DNA from: Bactericera cockerelli
Taxonomy: Eukaryota; Arthropoda; Insecta; Hemiptera; Triozidae
Reading direction: 5' to 3'
Assembly: GCA_024516035.1 (NCBI GenBank)
Contig: CM044967.1
Location: 113,491-177,490, forward strand
Length of the DNA stretch: 64,000 bases
The notes beneath the pieces were generated by a model, which worked only from the letters and a program-made list of their open reading frames with translations, ran no database searches and was not told the DNA's origin. Shown here one piece after another: positions 45,880 through 58,073 of this stretch; position 1 is the first letter of the stretch; each line of letters begins with the position of its first letter. The position numbers were made by a program, and so were the translations under genes.

Positions 45880-46807
45880 CAGGGTTGTGGCGCGGTATGT
45901 CCCATTTTGAATCGCCCATGTGAAGCCGCACTTCTAATTAAACAAGTTCGAACAAAGTTAGAAGATGCACAAACTACTAATTTTTATGATTCATTTAAGC
46001 TCAGTTGTCAAAATATTTATCAAAGCAACAGAAAACTTTTTGCGTGGAGATTATTTTTCGAAAAATAAGTGGTATCGACAGTGCAGCGGAGTTTGACATT
46101 GCACACCAAACTGTAACTCGATCTGCATGGAGGGAGTTTTCATGAAGTTCCCTAGGGTTGTTGTCACCTCCAATAAAACATATTTTGTTTAATTAACACA
46201 GACTGTGTCAACCCCCCAAAACGTTGAACGAGTACGTGAGGCAATATTTGCCGGTCACCTAGGCACTCCGCTCTCAAGCATGCTGCTGCTCTTGGCTTAT
46301 CAGACCGTTCATTGCGGAGGATACTTCATAAAGATTGCATTTTCATCCCTACAAAATGGTAGTGTGCTGGAATTGTTCGAGCGAGACTTTATTCAACGAT
46401 AAAAATGCATGTGAAACCCTATTGACTCCTTACTTCCAATGCATAGTTTTCTTTAGTGATGAAGCCCTTTTTCACATTTCAGGCTGTGTTTAATAACAAA
46501 ATATGCATTATTGGAGTGACAACAACCCAGGGAACTTTATGAAAACCCCCTCTATGCAGATCGAGTTACAGTTGGTGTGCAATGCAAACTCCTGCTGCAC
46601 TGCTACGATACACTTATTTTTCGAAAAAAAACTCTCCACGCAATAAGCTTTCTGTTCTTTTGATAAAATCATTTTGAACAATAAGCTAAATTGAATCTAA
46701 AAAATTATAGTTTGTGCATCTTCTAACTTTGTTTGAACTTGTCTAAATTAGAAGTGCGGCTTCACACTAAGCGATTCAAAATGGGACATAACCGCGCCCG
46801 CACCCTG
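45880..46807 (+). mobile_element. Mariner-like transposon, deleted and dead
   Basis: Ends CAGGGTTGTGGCGC and GCGCCCGCACCCTG lie next to TA on both sides. Long inverted repeats of about 130 bp run inward (CCCATTTTGAATCGCC, GAAGCCGCACTTCTAATT, AGTTAGAAGATGCACAAAC). The interior at 46205-46402 encodes TPQNVERVREAIFAG then LLLLAYQTVHCGG and LFERDFIQR, the end of the DNA-binding domain of this family; ISGCVNKQN-like residues follow at about 46460-46510. Most of the catalytic domain is missing and frames shift. Confidence 0.75.
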
Positions 46808-46897
46808 TATAATGAAATCTGCATTGAAATTGGTTCAAAATTGACAGAATTGAATAATTGAGATTACCAACTTAAATGATTTATGTCTGGTTTGGGG

Positions 46898-47036
46898 ATG
46901 TTACACAGGGCTGGAATAGCCAACATCACGAGGGTTTGAATTAGAACGGTAATCAAGTCCTAACCTTGCTGCATGTTGCTTAACTTCAGTGACCAGAATA
47001 AGAACTTGTGTATTCAATGTGTCATTGATGCTGGCT
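46898..47036 (-). mobile_element. 5S-type SINE (family D), decayed head copy
   Basis: On the minus strand: CAATGACACATTGAATACAC, CTGGTCACTGAAGTTAAGCA and GATGTTGGCTATTCCAGCC. The distal part is missing. Confidence 0.55.
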
Positions 47037-47039
47037 AAA

Positions 47040-48164
47040 TATAAATTAATTCAATTCTAACTGGGGAAAATCAACTCAACTTACTGTAACCAATCCATAA
47101 TAGTAGGTAGTAATTTTCTATGTTCCAATTATTAATAATAAGTAGGTATTTGTAAGTACTATTATTGAAGATTATAATATTTTGAAATATTCTGTAAAAA
47201 CATTTGAATGAAAAGAAATTTAAATTACCCTGCTGGTGATTTAGATCCCATTCCAAAGGCATATTCCTTGTTGTTTTGGATTCAAATGTAAGCTAGTCAC
47301 CACAGTATGATCACACTATGAGTTCAAGCTCAAAGCTATGCATCACAAAGATTTTGAGCATATAAAATTGTAAGTCAGCAAGATTGCTACAATCACCCGT
47401 CTATGCAGGAAGTGGTAGCCATCATGAGAACCACCAACATTTCCTTCCATCAGCAAATTCCTGGTTTCATGATAACACTGAGGTAGTATCAAGTTAGTGT
47501 TGATCCTCTTGTAACTTCAAATGGTAGGTTTGAAAAATATTATTGACAATTTATAAAAGGTCCTCAATGATTATTTGTGTAAAAAAAACAATAGAGAACC
47601 CAGTCCCTTACAAAGCAGGAATGGAAAAACTTAAAAACCTAATATCACAGTCAATGTACTTATTAAGCAAAAAAAACAATAGTAAGGCAAAAAAAATTAA
47701 ATCTAAAATTTTTAATCTATAATAATTAACTTAAATCTATAAAATAAATTCATGAAAAAACTATTAAACAAACTTTTTTCCCCCAACAAAAAATGGTAAA
47801 AATTATTAATGTAGGTTTTGTGTTTGAAAAACCAGAAAAAAATTGAAAAAAATTTTTTTCAAGAAAATTTTAAATTCTTGATTTTAAATTTCAGGGTAAG
47901 TCATGATTTTGAGAAAAAAGCAATTTTTTCTTTCCCTCAAGAAACACCAAACAGGGGTTTTCAAAAAAGTTTGTAAAATTTTAACGAGTGGCCATGATTT
48001 CTTACAACTTTGCACTTTCATGTCTATCCTAAAATTACTTTTTCGCATTTTTTCCAATCACAGGTAAATTCTTCTAAATATTTCTTAATTTTTGAATTTA
48101 ATTTTTCAAAAAAAATAATATACTCTAATACCAATTATAATAGCCAAACTTGTGGCAAAATTCT
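47040..48164. other. AT-rich sequence, no gene
   Basis: Sequence texture becomes homopolymer-rich from about 47650 on. Nothing recognised. Confidence 0.4.
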
Positions 48165-48292
48165 GTCCTGGTCTCATGGTCACCTATACTTAACTGAGGT
48201 TCGCGGGTTCAAAAACCCACCGGCATGACAATTCCCCCTTCCATAGAGATTTTACCACCTAAAAATACCACTCTTTGGCTTACTCCTGGAAA
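48165..48292 (+). mobile_element. SINE (family C), decayed copy
   Basis: GTCCTGGTCTCATGGTCACC, TTCGCGGGTTCAAAAACCCA, CGGCATGACAATTC, GAGATTTTACCACCTAAAAA and TTGGCTTACTCCTG follow the family C order with substitutions. Confidence 0.6.
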
Positions 48293-48404
48293 AATAGAAA
48301 AAATTAGTTCCAAATTGGGCATAAAATAAGGTATATTTTATTCATTTTTCCACATTAAACCCCAAAAACTATTATTAAGGTCAAAAACAAAAATGGGGGA
48401 ACAT

Positions 48405-48490
48405 AACTTGCCTTAACATGGGTTTTTGAACCAAAACCTCGGATAAACCAACCCAACGCAACACCCTTGACCACTGAGCCATCGGACTGT
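48405..48490 (-). mobile_element. tRNA-like SINE head, decayed
   Basis: The minus strand reads GATGGCTCAGTGGTCAAGGG (A-box region) and, about 40 bases on, TTTTGGTTCAAAAACCCA (B-box region). Confidence 0.4.
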
Positions 48491-51131
48491 TAAAGATAGC
48501 TTGGAAATTCTTCCAAACACTCTAAAACCCCTCAAAAGACCAAAAAACCCTTTCAAAAACGGATATTTGGTTCTGGAAGGAAAGAAAAAAGCTAAAGCCC
48601 CTTCCCCCTCCACAGTTGCCAAATACAAATACCAAAAATTGTTTTTTGAAAACCCAATAAGATAAAAAGAAACCGGGGATAAAGAGAGATAATTTTATAA
48701 TATAACAATTTGGTTTTTTATAACAAATATGGAAAGAAATAAAATTAAAAAAATTAATGCCAAAATATGGTTTACGGAGAAATCTCTGTATAACTCATAA
48801 CTGATTGAATAATTTTTAAAAGGCAAATTCAGGGATTTGAATTCCTAAAAACTTTTAACCTGAATTTAATGGTTCCCCTTGCTCCTATCAATACCCCTCA
48901 AAACACCCAATACATTAAATCAATTTTTCCTTGTAGAGGAACGTGGGAACATAAATTTTCTCTTCTCCCATTTACTTCTTCAGGTTTTCGATTACTTTAA
49001 AATTTCAATATTTTGGGTCTATAAAAGTACCTTCTTCTTTTTCTATTGATAATAAAATCAATTCGCGTGAAGTTTCCATCGTTCCCAAGCCCTCACCCCT
49101 CCCATGACTCAATTCTTTTTATTTCCCTACAACAAGGATCGAACAGCATTATTTGAACGGGGGAATACCGAAGGGACTTATCCTAATACAAGGGCCCCTG
49201 TTTCTATTTGTTTTTTCTCCCTTGACATCGGGGGCACTGTTACCATCTTGGGAAAATCCTGGTATTTGCTCCACACTGCTTTTTTGTTGACATTTTTAAT
49301 ACTCTTAAATTCGCTTTTTCAAACCTTCCTTTTTGTTAGCCATTTTTTTGTACTTCATTCTCCAAAGAAACAAAAACCCCAAACCCCTTGATTTCAGTTT
49401 GCTCCAATTGGAACTCTTAAGGCGCAATTTCCCTGATCTTCTTTGTATTCATTCATCAACATTTTTAATTCTCAAGGTTCAAAAAAATCTGGAAATCTCA
49501 AGGTCTAAGTTTTTTGGGTTTTTTTTTAATTTCCTTGTTGTAATTTTGATTCTACCATTATTGAAAATTTACGGACATTAGGCCAAGTTTTCTTACACTT
49601 TGCCAACTTGCTTTAAAAAAAATTAAACAAAAAGCAAAATCAAATTCACTTCATTCATAAATGGTTCCTTCGTTGCTTTTACATTACCTAGATTTTATAC
49701 TTATCTTACTACCAAATCCTTATTATTATAGATTCTGAAATGTAAGTACTTCCACCAGGCCTTGATAAAAAAATCCCCCCCATACTTTTTTCAAGCTTTC
49801 CGTCGTCCCCCCCATCTACCAAACCACAACATTTTTTTAAATCAGCAAAACTTTCCCCCATCAAAGTTTGTTCCTCATTCATTTTATATTGACAAGAAAT
49901 CAAATGCACCTCTCTGTCCAGTCCATTGCTACCATGGATTTCGAGAGACACCTTCATCTAAAAGTGCATTCAAATATGCAAAAGAAGTCAGCCCTAATTC
50001 AACTCTCATAACTATTTATCTAGCATAGGGATCCATCCAGTATTTTGGATGGGGACTTGAAACTTTCCATCCTCACCCACCCTTCAAAAATTAGTTTATG
50101 TTTGTATTTTCCAGAACCCCCCCCCCCCCTTTTTGTAACCCCAAAATTTTGTTAGAAATTAGTAACCAAAAAGAAAGGTGGAATTAATAACAAAATTGAT
50201 ATCTTAATTCTATAACATTTGTTTTCCCATTTTTAAAACAAAATCTAAACTTAGATCACAGAGGTATTACAAAACTTTTATTAATTTCCCCCAATATTTT
50301 GGCATCTATCCTTCCCCCACTTTTTACAAACCATGATAACCCTTTTCCCCCAGTATAGTTGCATGCAAAACTGCCCATCTTGTAACAATCATTTCCAAAA
50401 AAATGGACCCCCTTGCTAAAAGAAAGATAAATTTATTCCGTAACCACAAGAAATAAGAAAAAAACCCAACTATTAAACATCTGCTTTTAGCAAAAGAAAA
50501 AATCCAAAGAAGGGATTTGTGATGATATTTCACTCTTTTTCATTATTCTTCTAGCAGGAAATCACCTCTGGTTTAAAAAACTGAAAATCTATAAAACTCA
50601 CATTTTACATTTGCAATCGTTTGGAAATGAGCAAATGTCCTGCTTCTACCCAAAACAATGTATTATCATTTCTTATTTAACAATAGTTTTCAAGTAGATA
50701 ATAAAAAGGAGTGGTGCTAAAAGAAATTCATGTATGAACCCCATAGAAAGACTTTCATCAAATAATATCAGCTCAAATTTCAAATAGAAAAAAGTTACAG
50801 ATTGTAGTATTTTCTACAGCCTATTGAAGTTGAAAAAATAAAAGTGAATTGGTACTGAAAATTATAAAAGATGAAATGTCAAAGATGCCAGATTTCTTAT
50901 TGATTCACTGCATATTTGGGGCAGAATTAAAGAACATTTTTGTTATACTTCTGTAGAGCTAAGAATAGATTTTGTGTTTTTGTCTTAGATGAGGTAAATT
51001 GATGCTACGTCATGGCTTAATTTTATCGATTTTGTTTATTAATTTCACCCTTAAATATTTTAATGTAATGAATTTAATTGATGAAGATCCATTGTTCTAG
51101 CATCTGGCTAATTTTGAGAATTTATTTCCAG
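48491..51131. other. Mixed-quality sequence without assigned genes
   Basis: Homopolymer-rich to about 50500, then more normal. Frames of up to 95 residues (e.g. 49104-49391) have no recognisable domain. Confidence 0.35.
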
Positions 51132-51480
51132 ACCCCAACTAAGAAGGAAGATAAAACTGTCTCCAAAGAAAAACAAGACAGGACATCAAACAAGAAGTCG
51201 TCTTCATCTAACTCCACTTCCAAGATGGTAAAAAAAGAAAGAAGCGTTCCAGTCTGTTTCTCTCCCGCCCCCTTCAGTAGCTCAATCCACCAAAGATGAA
51301 ACAAAAGATTCCTCTCCCAAGCCTCGTAGAAAGAAGTTAATGAAAACTAAAGTCTCCAAAGATACAGAAGAAGAAACATACAACTCTATCATTAACACTC
51401 AGCAGTCAGCTCAGCAATGCAATGTAATTCTTGCTGAACTAAACAGAAAATTGTTTCTAACAAGCTGGAGGGGAATATAA
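51132..51480 (+). CDS. Putative terminal exon, lysine/serine-rich protein
   Basis: An acceptor (GAATTTATTTCCAG) is followed by TPTKKEDKTVSKEKQDRTSN, a Ser run and KMVKK. The frame then shifts by one base in a run of seven A (about 51231-51237). The following frame reads SVAQSTKDETKDSSPKPRRK, then EEETYNSIINTQQSAQQCNV, and ends LFLTSWRGI and TAA, with AATAAA within 12 bases. Composition is highly charged with Lys/Ser low complexity, as in nuclear or cytoskeletal tails. I do not recognise the gene. The one-base shift in a homopolymer is probably a sequencing error. No upstream exon found. Confidence 0.5.
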
Positions 51481-52296
51481 AAATATAATAAACTGATGAT
51501 TTTCTTTTATTACAAGTCATGCTCATATACATATTTATAAGTCACTAACAAAATTACTCTTCATGCTATAGCATGGAAATATGGCTCACTCTTAAAAGGG
51601 CCAAACTTTTTTTTACTTTCAAAAGTGAGTCTTCTTAATTTTGAAATGAATTTTCTTGTATATAAAAAAAAATGTATTGTTGTATTTTTCATGTACTTTT
51701 TGTACTTTAGTGTGTATGTTGTCTTCATCTGCTATCATGCATTATGAAGGCAGGGTAGTTGTCAAACACTGTATCTCATTTTTATACTTTGATTCATAAT
51801 TATTTATTTATCTTTTCAATATATTATTACTGTTTTGTGTGATAATATTTTTTTTGTTTTGTTTATTTTTCAATATTATACACCACATTTGTTCAATAGA
51901 AAATATTGAAGCAATTGGTAATATTAAATAAAACTCTAGTGGAGACTTTAAAAAGGATAAGGATCAACTAATCATTCCTGAATTATTATTTTTTACATTG
52001 CTTAAACGCAATTAAATTAATGTTGCAATCACAAAAATAGGTTGCAGGAAGGCTGTCTACACATATTTTTCCTGGGCTTACTAGTTCACTATTTGCCCTC
52101 GTTAGAATTTATTATTGTCAATTTTTTTTTAACCTATATTCAGAATTTTTTGCATTTTAGTTAATATTAATGTCATTGCTAGTAAAAAACAGAATGACAG
52201 GGTGTTGAAGCAATCCAGGGAAGAGCAACGGTGACTCCAGATAAACAGAAGGATGAGAAATTCAATATAATGGTTTATTTCCAGGTCTTTGAATTG
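51481..52296. other. Downstream of the Lys-rich exon, AT-rich
   Basis: Probably 3' UTR and intergenic sequence. AATAAA at 51487-51492 is a possible polyadenylation signal. No other gene. Confidence 0.4.
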
Positions 52297-52452
52297 GGGT
52301 CACATTATGAAACAGGATTAGTTAATCGAAGTGGACACTAGCACTTAACTCAGGCTATAGTGATGCTGTGATTGGTTGAAATTCCCAAAAGAGGGTGTGT
52401 TTAAGGGATAGTGTCCACTTAGATTAACTAATCCGGATTCATAATTCGACCC
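52297..52452. mobile_element. Short palindromic MITE
   Basis: The left arm GGGTCACATTATGAAACAGG, ATTAGTTAATCGAAGTGGAC is mirrored by the right arm (inverse of GTCCACTTAGATTAACTAAT and ATTCATAATTCGACCC). About 45 bp of imperfect inverted repeat around a 70-bp centre. No clear target duplication; superfamily unknown. Confidence 0.65.
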
Positions 52453-52526
52453 TACGTCGTCTTAAGTAGAGAGGTGGCACCCGAAAATTGATCTCATCAA
52501 TTAAGCCTGGACACGTTTGAGAAGTA

Positions 52527-53448
52527 CGAGGTTTGGTTATTAAGTTCGTAGACTCTTTCCATAAAACGATGTGTGTTTTAACTTACCCAATTTTAGTAGT
52601 TATCCCCTTTGATGTACTCCCCTCCTCTATCTCTACAACGTTCTAAGCAAATTTTTCATTGATCGAAACAGTGGTGGAGTCATTTTGTGTGAGGCCTTTC
52701 AAGACTTTTGCCGGTTTTTTCTTAACGTGATTTACGCTGTCAAATCTGGTACCTTTCAAGGTAGATTTGATTTTTGGGAATAAGTAAAAGTCGCACGGGG
52801 CCAGGTGGGTGATTAAGGAGGGTGTTCCAACACTGGGATGATGTACTTGGATAGGAACGTCTTCACGGAGAAGGCACTGTGGACTGGCGCATGGCCACCA
52901 TTTTTGCGCAAGCTTTTGTCATGTTGAAATTTTCGTGCAAAATTTGTCTCACACATTATCTATTAATTTTAAGTGTATCAGCCATTAGTCCTAAGAGTTA
53001 ATTTACGGTCAGACCGAATCATAACACCAATTTTTTAAATGTTTTCGTCAGTAGTTTTCGAGGTTTGGGGGGCGACCAGACGTGGATCGTCCTCAACATC
53101 TTCCTGACCACCTTGAAACCGTTTAAAGCACTTATAAAGCGTTGATCTTTTCAAACATGACTCCTGGTACACTGTCTTTAACAAAGAAAAAGTTTTACTA
53201 GCAAGTTTTACGTAAACTCCAATAATCACTTGTTGCTCAACGTTTGTATCAATCATAATTCCGGCAAAAATTAAAAAAGGTGTCTTGCGCGTCGGGCTAT
53301 TACAACAGAACTAATTACAGTACAGGCATGTGACAGCTATCAATCAAAACACAAGACTTGAAGCTTTCTAAAGATGTTCATCATATCTTCCTACATGGAC
53401 AGCTTTTGCGTAGCGGCTCGCGTCTACGAACTTAATAGCCAAACCTCG
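52527..53448 (-). mobile_element. Mariner transposon, internally deleted
   Basis: Inverted ends CGAGGTTTGGTTATTAAGTT and its partner AACTTAATAGCCAAACCTCG, each next to TA. The minus strand encodes the mariner N-terminal domain at 53035-53256 (IDTNVEQQVIIGVYVKLASK, then YKCFKRFQGGQEDVEDDPR, with DVEDDPR typical). Near 52650-52850 a frame carries LAPCDFYLFPKIKSTLKGT, the region around the third catalytic Asp. Only 922 bp against about 1.3 kb for a full mariner, so the middle of the transposase is missing and several stops break it. Confidence 0.85.
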
Positions 53449-53980
53449 TATGTATGTTAAAAACTCCAAATTGAACGTCTCAAAAATACCCCATAAGTGA
53501 CACCTAACTGCCCTATCTGGAAGTGAAAAAAAGAATTAGGGTTCTAGAGATTGGTTGGGGAGGTGAAAAGCTAACAGTCAAGTTTTTTTAATATTAATTT
53601 AGAGAATCTTTCAAATATAGTTATTATTTTGCGTCGATATTTTCTCTCTATGTGATGATTTTGAAGTTACTAAAAAAACAAGAGTGTTGGGTTTAACTCC
53701 CATACCTGTGGGTCAATGTTTGTCTGTTCTCGTAGAAGAGACCTCTGATTTAGTTGAACAGATGGTGTGATAAAAAAAAATAGATATTTATATCACACCA
53801 TACATTTTTACCAAGAATTTGCAAGAAGCCTAAGCAGCTTTTGAGGCTGGTGGAATATTAGTCCCAAGTATTTTCCCAACAAAGTTTATGTTTAATCACT
53901 TAAGTGATTGTTTCTTTTCTCTGCTACTTCAAGAATTTGCTTTATACCAAAAGAAAGTAATCATTTGCTCCACCTGTTAG
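53449..53980. other. Sequence without recognised genes
   Basis: Nothing identified apart from a short ATATCACACCAT inverted motif at about 53763-53802. Confidence 0.35.
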
Positions 53981-53984
53981 TTAA

Positions 53985-54078
53985 CCCGGGATCAGTACGG
54001 TTTGTTTTGTAACGTATCCAGTACACGGTAACATATACAGTTGTGAGACAAATCTCTCACAACTGTACTGATTGCGGG
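53985..54078. mobile_element. Tiny piggyBac-like MITE
   Basis: TTAA (53981-53984) then CCCGGGATCAGTACGG; mirrored by ACTGTACTGATTGCGGG then TTAA (54079-54082). TTAA duplication with CCC/GGG ends is the piggyBac signature. Central AACTGT/ACAGTT palindromes (TTGTGAGAC-AAATCTCTCACAA) add a second hairpin. 94 bp, non-coding. Confidence 0.7.
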
Positions 54079-54082
54079 TTAA

Positions 54083-56293
54083 TGAAGGTAGGTGAAACCC
54101 TGATGTAAGTTTTTAACAAGAGTATAATGCTAAAATAAGACACATAAATTTAAATATGAATAGGTATAATATTGAGAATTTACTCAAATTATTCTCATTC
54201 TTACTTTTCATCTACAAATGTTATACCCTATTCTGATTTTAATTAAGTTATGATCAAACAATTAATTTTATCATTAGTATTATCATTTCGAGTAACACCT
54301 AAAAGACTGTTCAGGGTCCAAGTTTACAATGTATGCGGAATTGTGGATACTATGGTCCTCTTTGTAAATAATATTACCTATTAGTAGAGGCTGGGTAATA
54401 TTGTACTGTTGGGTAGAGGCAGCTGTCAAAGATATTGATGCTCATTTTTGTTTTTCTCAATCAAAGAGAAAAAATAGTAACTTGCAAAAACAAAAATATA
54501 TGATTTTTTCTAAATGAGGAGGAATGGATGAAGTACATGGAAAATAATATTTATAATCTTTTTTGTTGGGCTTAGTCACTGCATGTAAGCAGTGAGCAGC
54601 CAATCCAGATGGCAGTTATTAAGGTAGTTGGAAATTAAATTGAAACATTCTTTTCCGCACAATTAATGGTTAACTTGATGCTTTTTTCTGTGGGAAATTT
54701 AATCAATAATATAACATTCTACTTTTTTGTAATTTTAATCATTGCAAAATTCAATCACTTAAACAATCATAATTAGTGTTAAAACTATATTTCTTGTAAC
54801 AATTGATCTTATATGATTAATATTATAACAGAAACACCATGCAAAAGTACTTTTAAAAATCACTTTAACCTGTACAGAACAATCAACTTATATAATTCAA
54901 TTTTACTTTTTTTTTTAATAATGATGATAATAATAAGCTCAACATTAAATTCATCAAATATATGATATAATTATTTAAAATAGAACCATTTACATATTAT
55001 TTCGTTAAATAAATATCGCGATATAACATTTATTTACACAAATAAGGAAGCGATAAATATATAAAATTGCTGGACAGATAAAATTAAAAGGTACGGAATA
55101 ACAGATAATATAGGGTAAGAAACAAGAACAATAATCAAAGGGGATATTGGAAAACTAATTAACTTTTGAATAATTTAACATGGACGGAATAAAGTAATAC
55201 TATTTTTAAGTGCACTTATCAAGAATGTTAAATTAAGTAAACTCACATTAAATATTCATTACATATTTTTCAGTTACCATGTAGTCTTTTGAACTGATAT
55301 CAAACAACCTAATAATATCTTCAATGCACACATGAGACGGTGTAAGAATACTTTTAAAATGCTTGGAAATTAAACAAAAGCTTACAGTAAGTTTCTTTTG
55401 TCTAGATTTCTAGAAAAATAAAAATAGTAGATGTGAATTGTTTGCAAATAAGATTCACGGGAATCAGAAGGCCTTGTTTTAATACCTACATAATAGAATT
55501 ATGGTTGAATTCCAAAGAAAAGTGGACAACATAAGCACCAGATCAAGGACCATTCAAAAGTAGGTCTTGTGAATACCTGCCTTGAGACATGGTAACATGA
55601 TTAAATAAATTATTTGATAGTGGTTTCTGCTAAAGGTTTGAGGGTAGGGTTCTCACACTGTGAGCTCTTCCACCCAACTGGTTATCACTGTAAGAAATTC
55701 ATAACAGATAATAAACACAGTAAATTATTTGAAAAAGAGCTAGGAATTAATTGATTCAAAAATCAATTTAAAAAAATGGTTTTCCTTCATAATATTTTTC
55801 TGAAAAAAAATCTAGACATGATTCATTCTCATACAGAAAAGTCCTCATACAAAAAAGACCACTTCAACGACGAAAGTCTATCATATTTCAAGTCATTGTA
55901 AGAGTCCAAAAATACTTCTTTTAGTACACAGGGGCTTAATAATTTTAAGGTAATAGATAACAAGTCATATTAGACAAAAATCAAATTTACTTAGGGAGCG
56001 TTCATCAATTAACATTTGAATTTATTCAACTATTAAACTTATCTCTGGATAACTTTCAAGTAGCCTCTACAATCTAGAACTCTAGATGATCAATTATTTT
56101 GAATCAATATTGCATTGATCAAGAAATGGATTGATCAAGACATTGTTAAACAATATCTATGCTTTAATATACCATCAGTATGGTTGAAACTTTCCTAAAA
56201 TATCAATATGACCCTTGGATTCGCATTGATAAATGTGATAGGCATAGAAAATGTGATAAACACTATTGAAATATTATATTATATTCAATTGTA
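54083..56293. other. Intergenic sequence downstream of par-6
   Basis: AT-rich, no repeat or exon I can name. Confidence 0.4.
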
Positions 56294-56432
56294 ACCGACC
56301 TCAGTTGCTTGATCGATAACGAGGCAGACTTGTAACATGGAGGTCGATGGTTCAAGTCCCGGTTTCAGCATAGATTAAGTAAAGCAAGTTTGAGTAGTTG
56401 TGATATCACAAAAGTGATTAACACAAATATGA
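56294..56432 (+). mobile_element. tRNA-derived SINE (family A), full length
   Basis: ACCGACCTCAGTTGCTTGAT, B box GGTTCAAGTCCC, AAGTAAAGCAAGTTTGAGTA and TGATTAACACAAATATGATA. It lies about 165 bp beyond the par-6 stop codon, possibly in the 3' UTR. Confidence 0.85.
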
Positions 56433-56596
56433 TAACTATTATATATTCAATATAATTGATTGTAAGGGCCTCTTAACTCAAGTTATCAGTGTCTTATTTT
56501 GTGATAGATAAACGCCCCCTTGAAGTGAACAATTTTATTGACCTACAATTTGGAGCTCCAATATTCTGGAAATTAATGCACAAGTAACCACCTCAT

Positions 56597-56822
56597 TTAT
56601 TCCTGAAGAGTAATTCCTGTCAGATCAACGACCTCATCTTGTTCATCATCCTCAGAGTTGTTGGTGGTTGCAATGGATTGTGTGGACTGGTGGGAGTCAG
56701 ATGATAACTGAGGACGTTCGGGAGTAGGAACCTCTTCTGGGAACTGACATAGTTGCTCTCTGATTGGCTGGTTTCACAGTAATGATCAGATTTGAACTGT
56801 TTGCCACCATCATATCCGTCAC
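56597..56822 (-). CDS. par-6: Par-6 polarity protein, last coding exon
   Basis: Acceptor ATCTTTACAG, then [20 protein letters not shown] and [17 protein letters not shown], i.e. the last PDZ strand and helix and the start of the Par-6 tail. The frame then hits a stop (ATC ATC TGA, about 56701-56709). One base over, it continues as [20 protein letters not shown], then [17 protein letters not shown] and TAA at 56597-56599. An acidic end with VDLTG-ITL is typical of insect Par-6. So a single extra base near 56714-56720 separates two conserved halves; sequencing error is the likelier cause. Confidence 0.85.
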
Positions 56823-57151
56823 CTGTAAAGATAATTTTAATTTCAAACAATGATTTCTTTTACACCTGATTGTCAAACAAACTGTAAAAAGCTAAAGATG
56901 CTTCACCAGAAAAGTATAAAATCAAAGGTTTTTCGAGAATTTTGTGTTGTAGTTTAATTATATTAAATAAAAAATAAAACTAGGTTTTTTTGATCTATTG
57001 ATGGTAATTATGTGTTTAGTTTAACAAATTAAACATCCTATCATTAAAAAATAAGTATACATATATCATTTTAAACCAATGAACTGCATTAAATCTGAAT
57101 TATCATTTTTACAAATTACAATATTATGTACTTCCAAAGAATTATTCATAC

Positions 57152-57277
57152 CTGATCTAAACTCTTGCCAGCGACTTCAATACCATTCACTTCTAGCACC
57201 TCATCATTGACGGCCAAAAGTCCTGTGGATTCTGCAAGACCACCAGGAACCAGTCTCGAGATGAAAATTCCTGGCAC
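57152..57277 (-). CDS. par-6: Par-6 polarity protein, PDZ core exon
   Basis: 126-bp exon, phase 0 at both ends, acceptor TTTATTTTCACAG and donor GTATGA. It encodes 42 residues, [20 protein letters not shown] followed by [20 protein letters not shown] and DQ. This is the core of the Par-6 PDZ domain, whose sequence is almost invariant across animals. Par-6 couples Cdc42-GTP to aPKC and Par-3 in the apical polarity complex, and its PDZ binds Crumbs, Pals1 and Par-3. The exon joins in phase to 56597-56822; the join to 58074-58216 needs one extra base. Confidence 0.95.
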
Positions 57278-58073
57278 CTGTGAAAATAAAACGAAAAAGT
57301 TATAAAGTTATGTTAATTTAACCATCATAACTCATAAACCATACTACTCTATTCCTTAAAAATGAATGAACTGTTATGAAAATCACACTAATTGCTATTT
57401 AATTATTTTCTTAATGAGTGGAGTATTTAACACTATAACACTCAGAATTAATTGTATTACAATAATTGTTGTGCTGGGTAACTATTTTAAGTGCGTATAC
57501 AAATAGTCTGGATGAGGGAGTATTATCAGTATGAAGAGCCTAGCTAAGAAACTGAAAATGAAGTAGTTTACTTTTTCTACTAAGAAACTTGAATTGGTGA
57601 GGAGACTGGCAGTTTTGCTTAGTAACTTAAATGAGCAGGCCAGTATTCTCTCAGGGACTTATATCACTGATGGATGGAACAGTCAATGCCTTGATTTTTT
57701 TTTTTTTTTTTTTTTTTAGGCAGCCACATGTAGGCTGGACTACTCTCTCTGTGCTCATAGATTGAATCAACCACAATGCTGGTATAATATGTCTAATCAA
57801 TCTAAACAATCAATCCAAGTTAAATACTCTTCACCAATGGCCAGTTTGTTTCCTATTTCTCCATAGCTAAATAAGGAATCCCAGCTTGCCTTAGCAAACA
57901 GAATCAATTAGTTTGTGGGATTCACAATGTACAGAAACAAGGATTACTACAAAAAAAAATTAAACTCATTATCAGCCATCTAAGCTGGTTAGAGAATAGC
58001 TAATCCACTACCTTTTTAAAGCCACACTAGTACTCTGCTTTCATTGAGCAGATAATAATCAACTTTATTTTAC

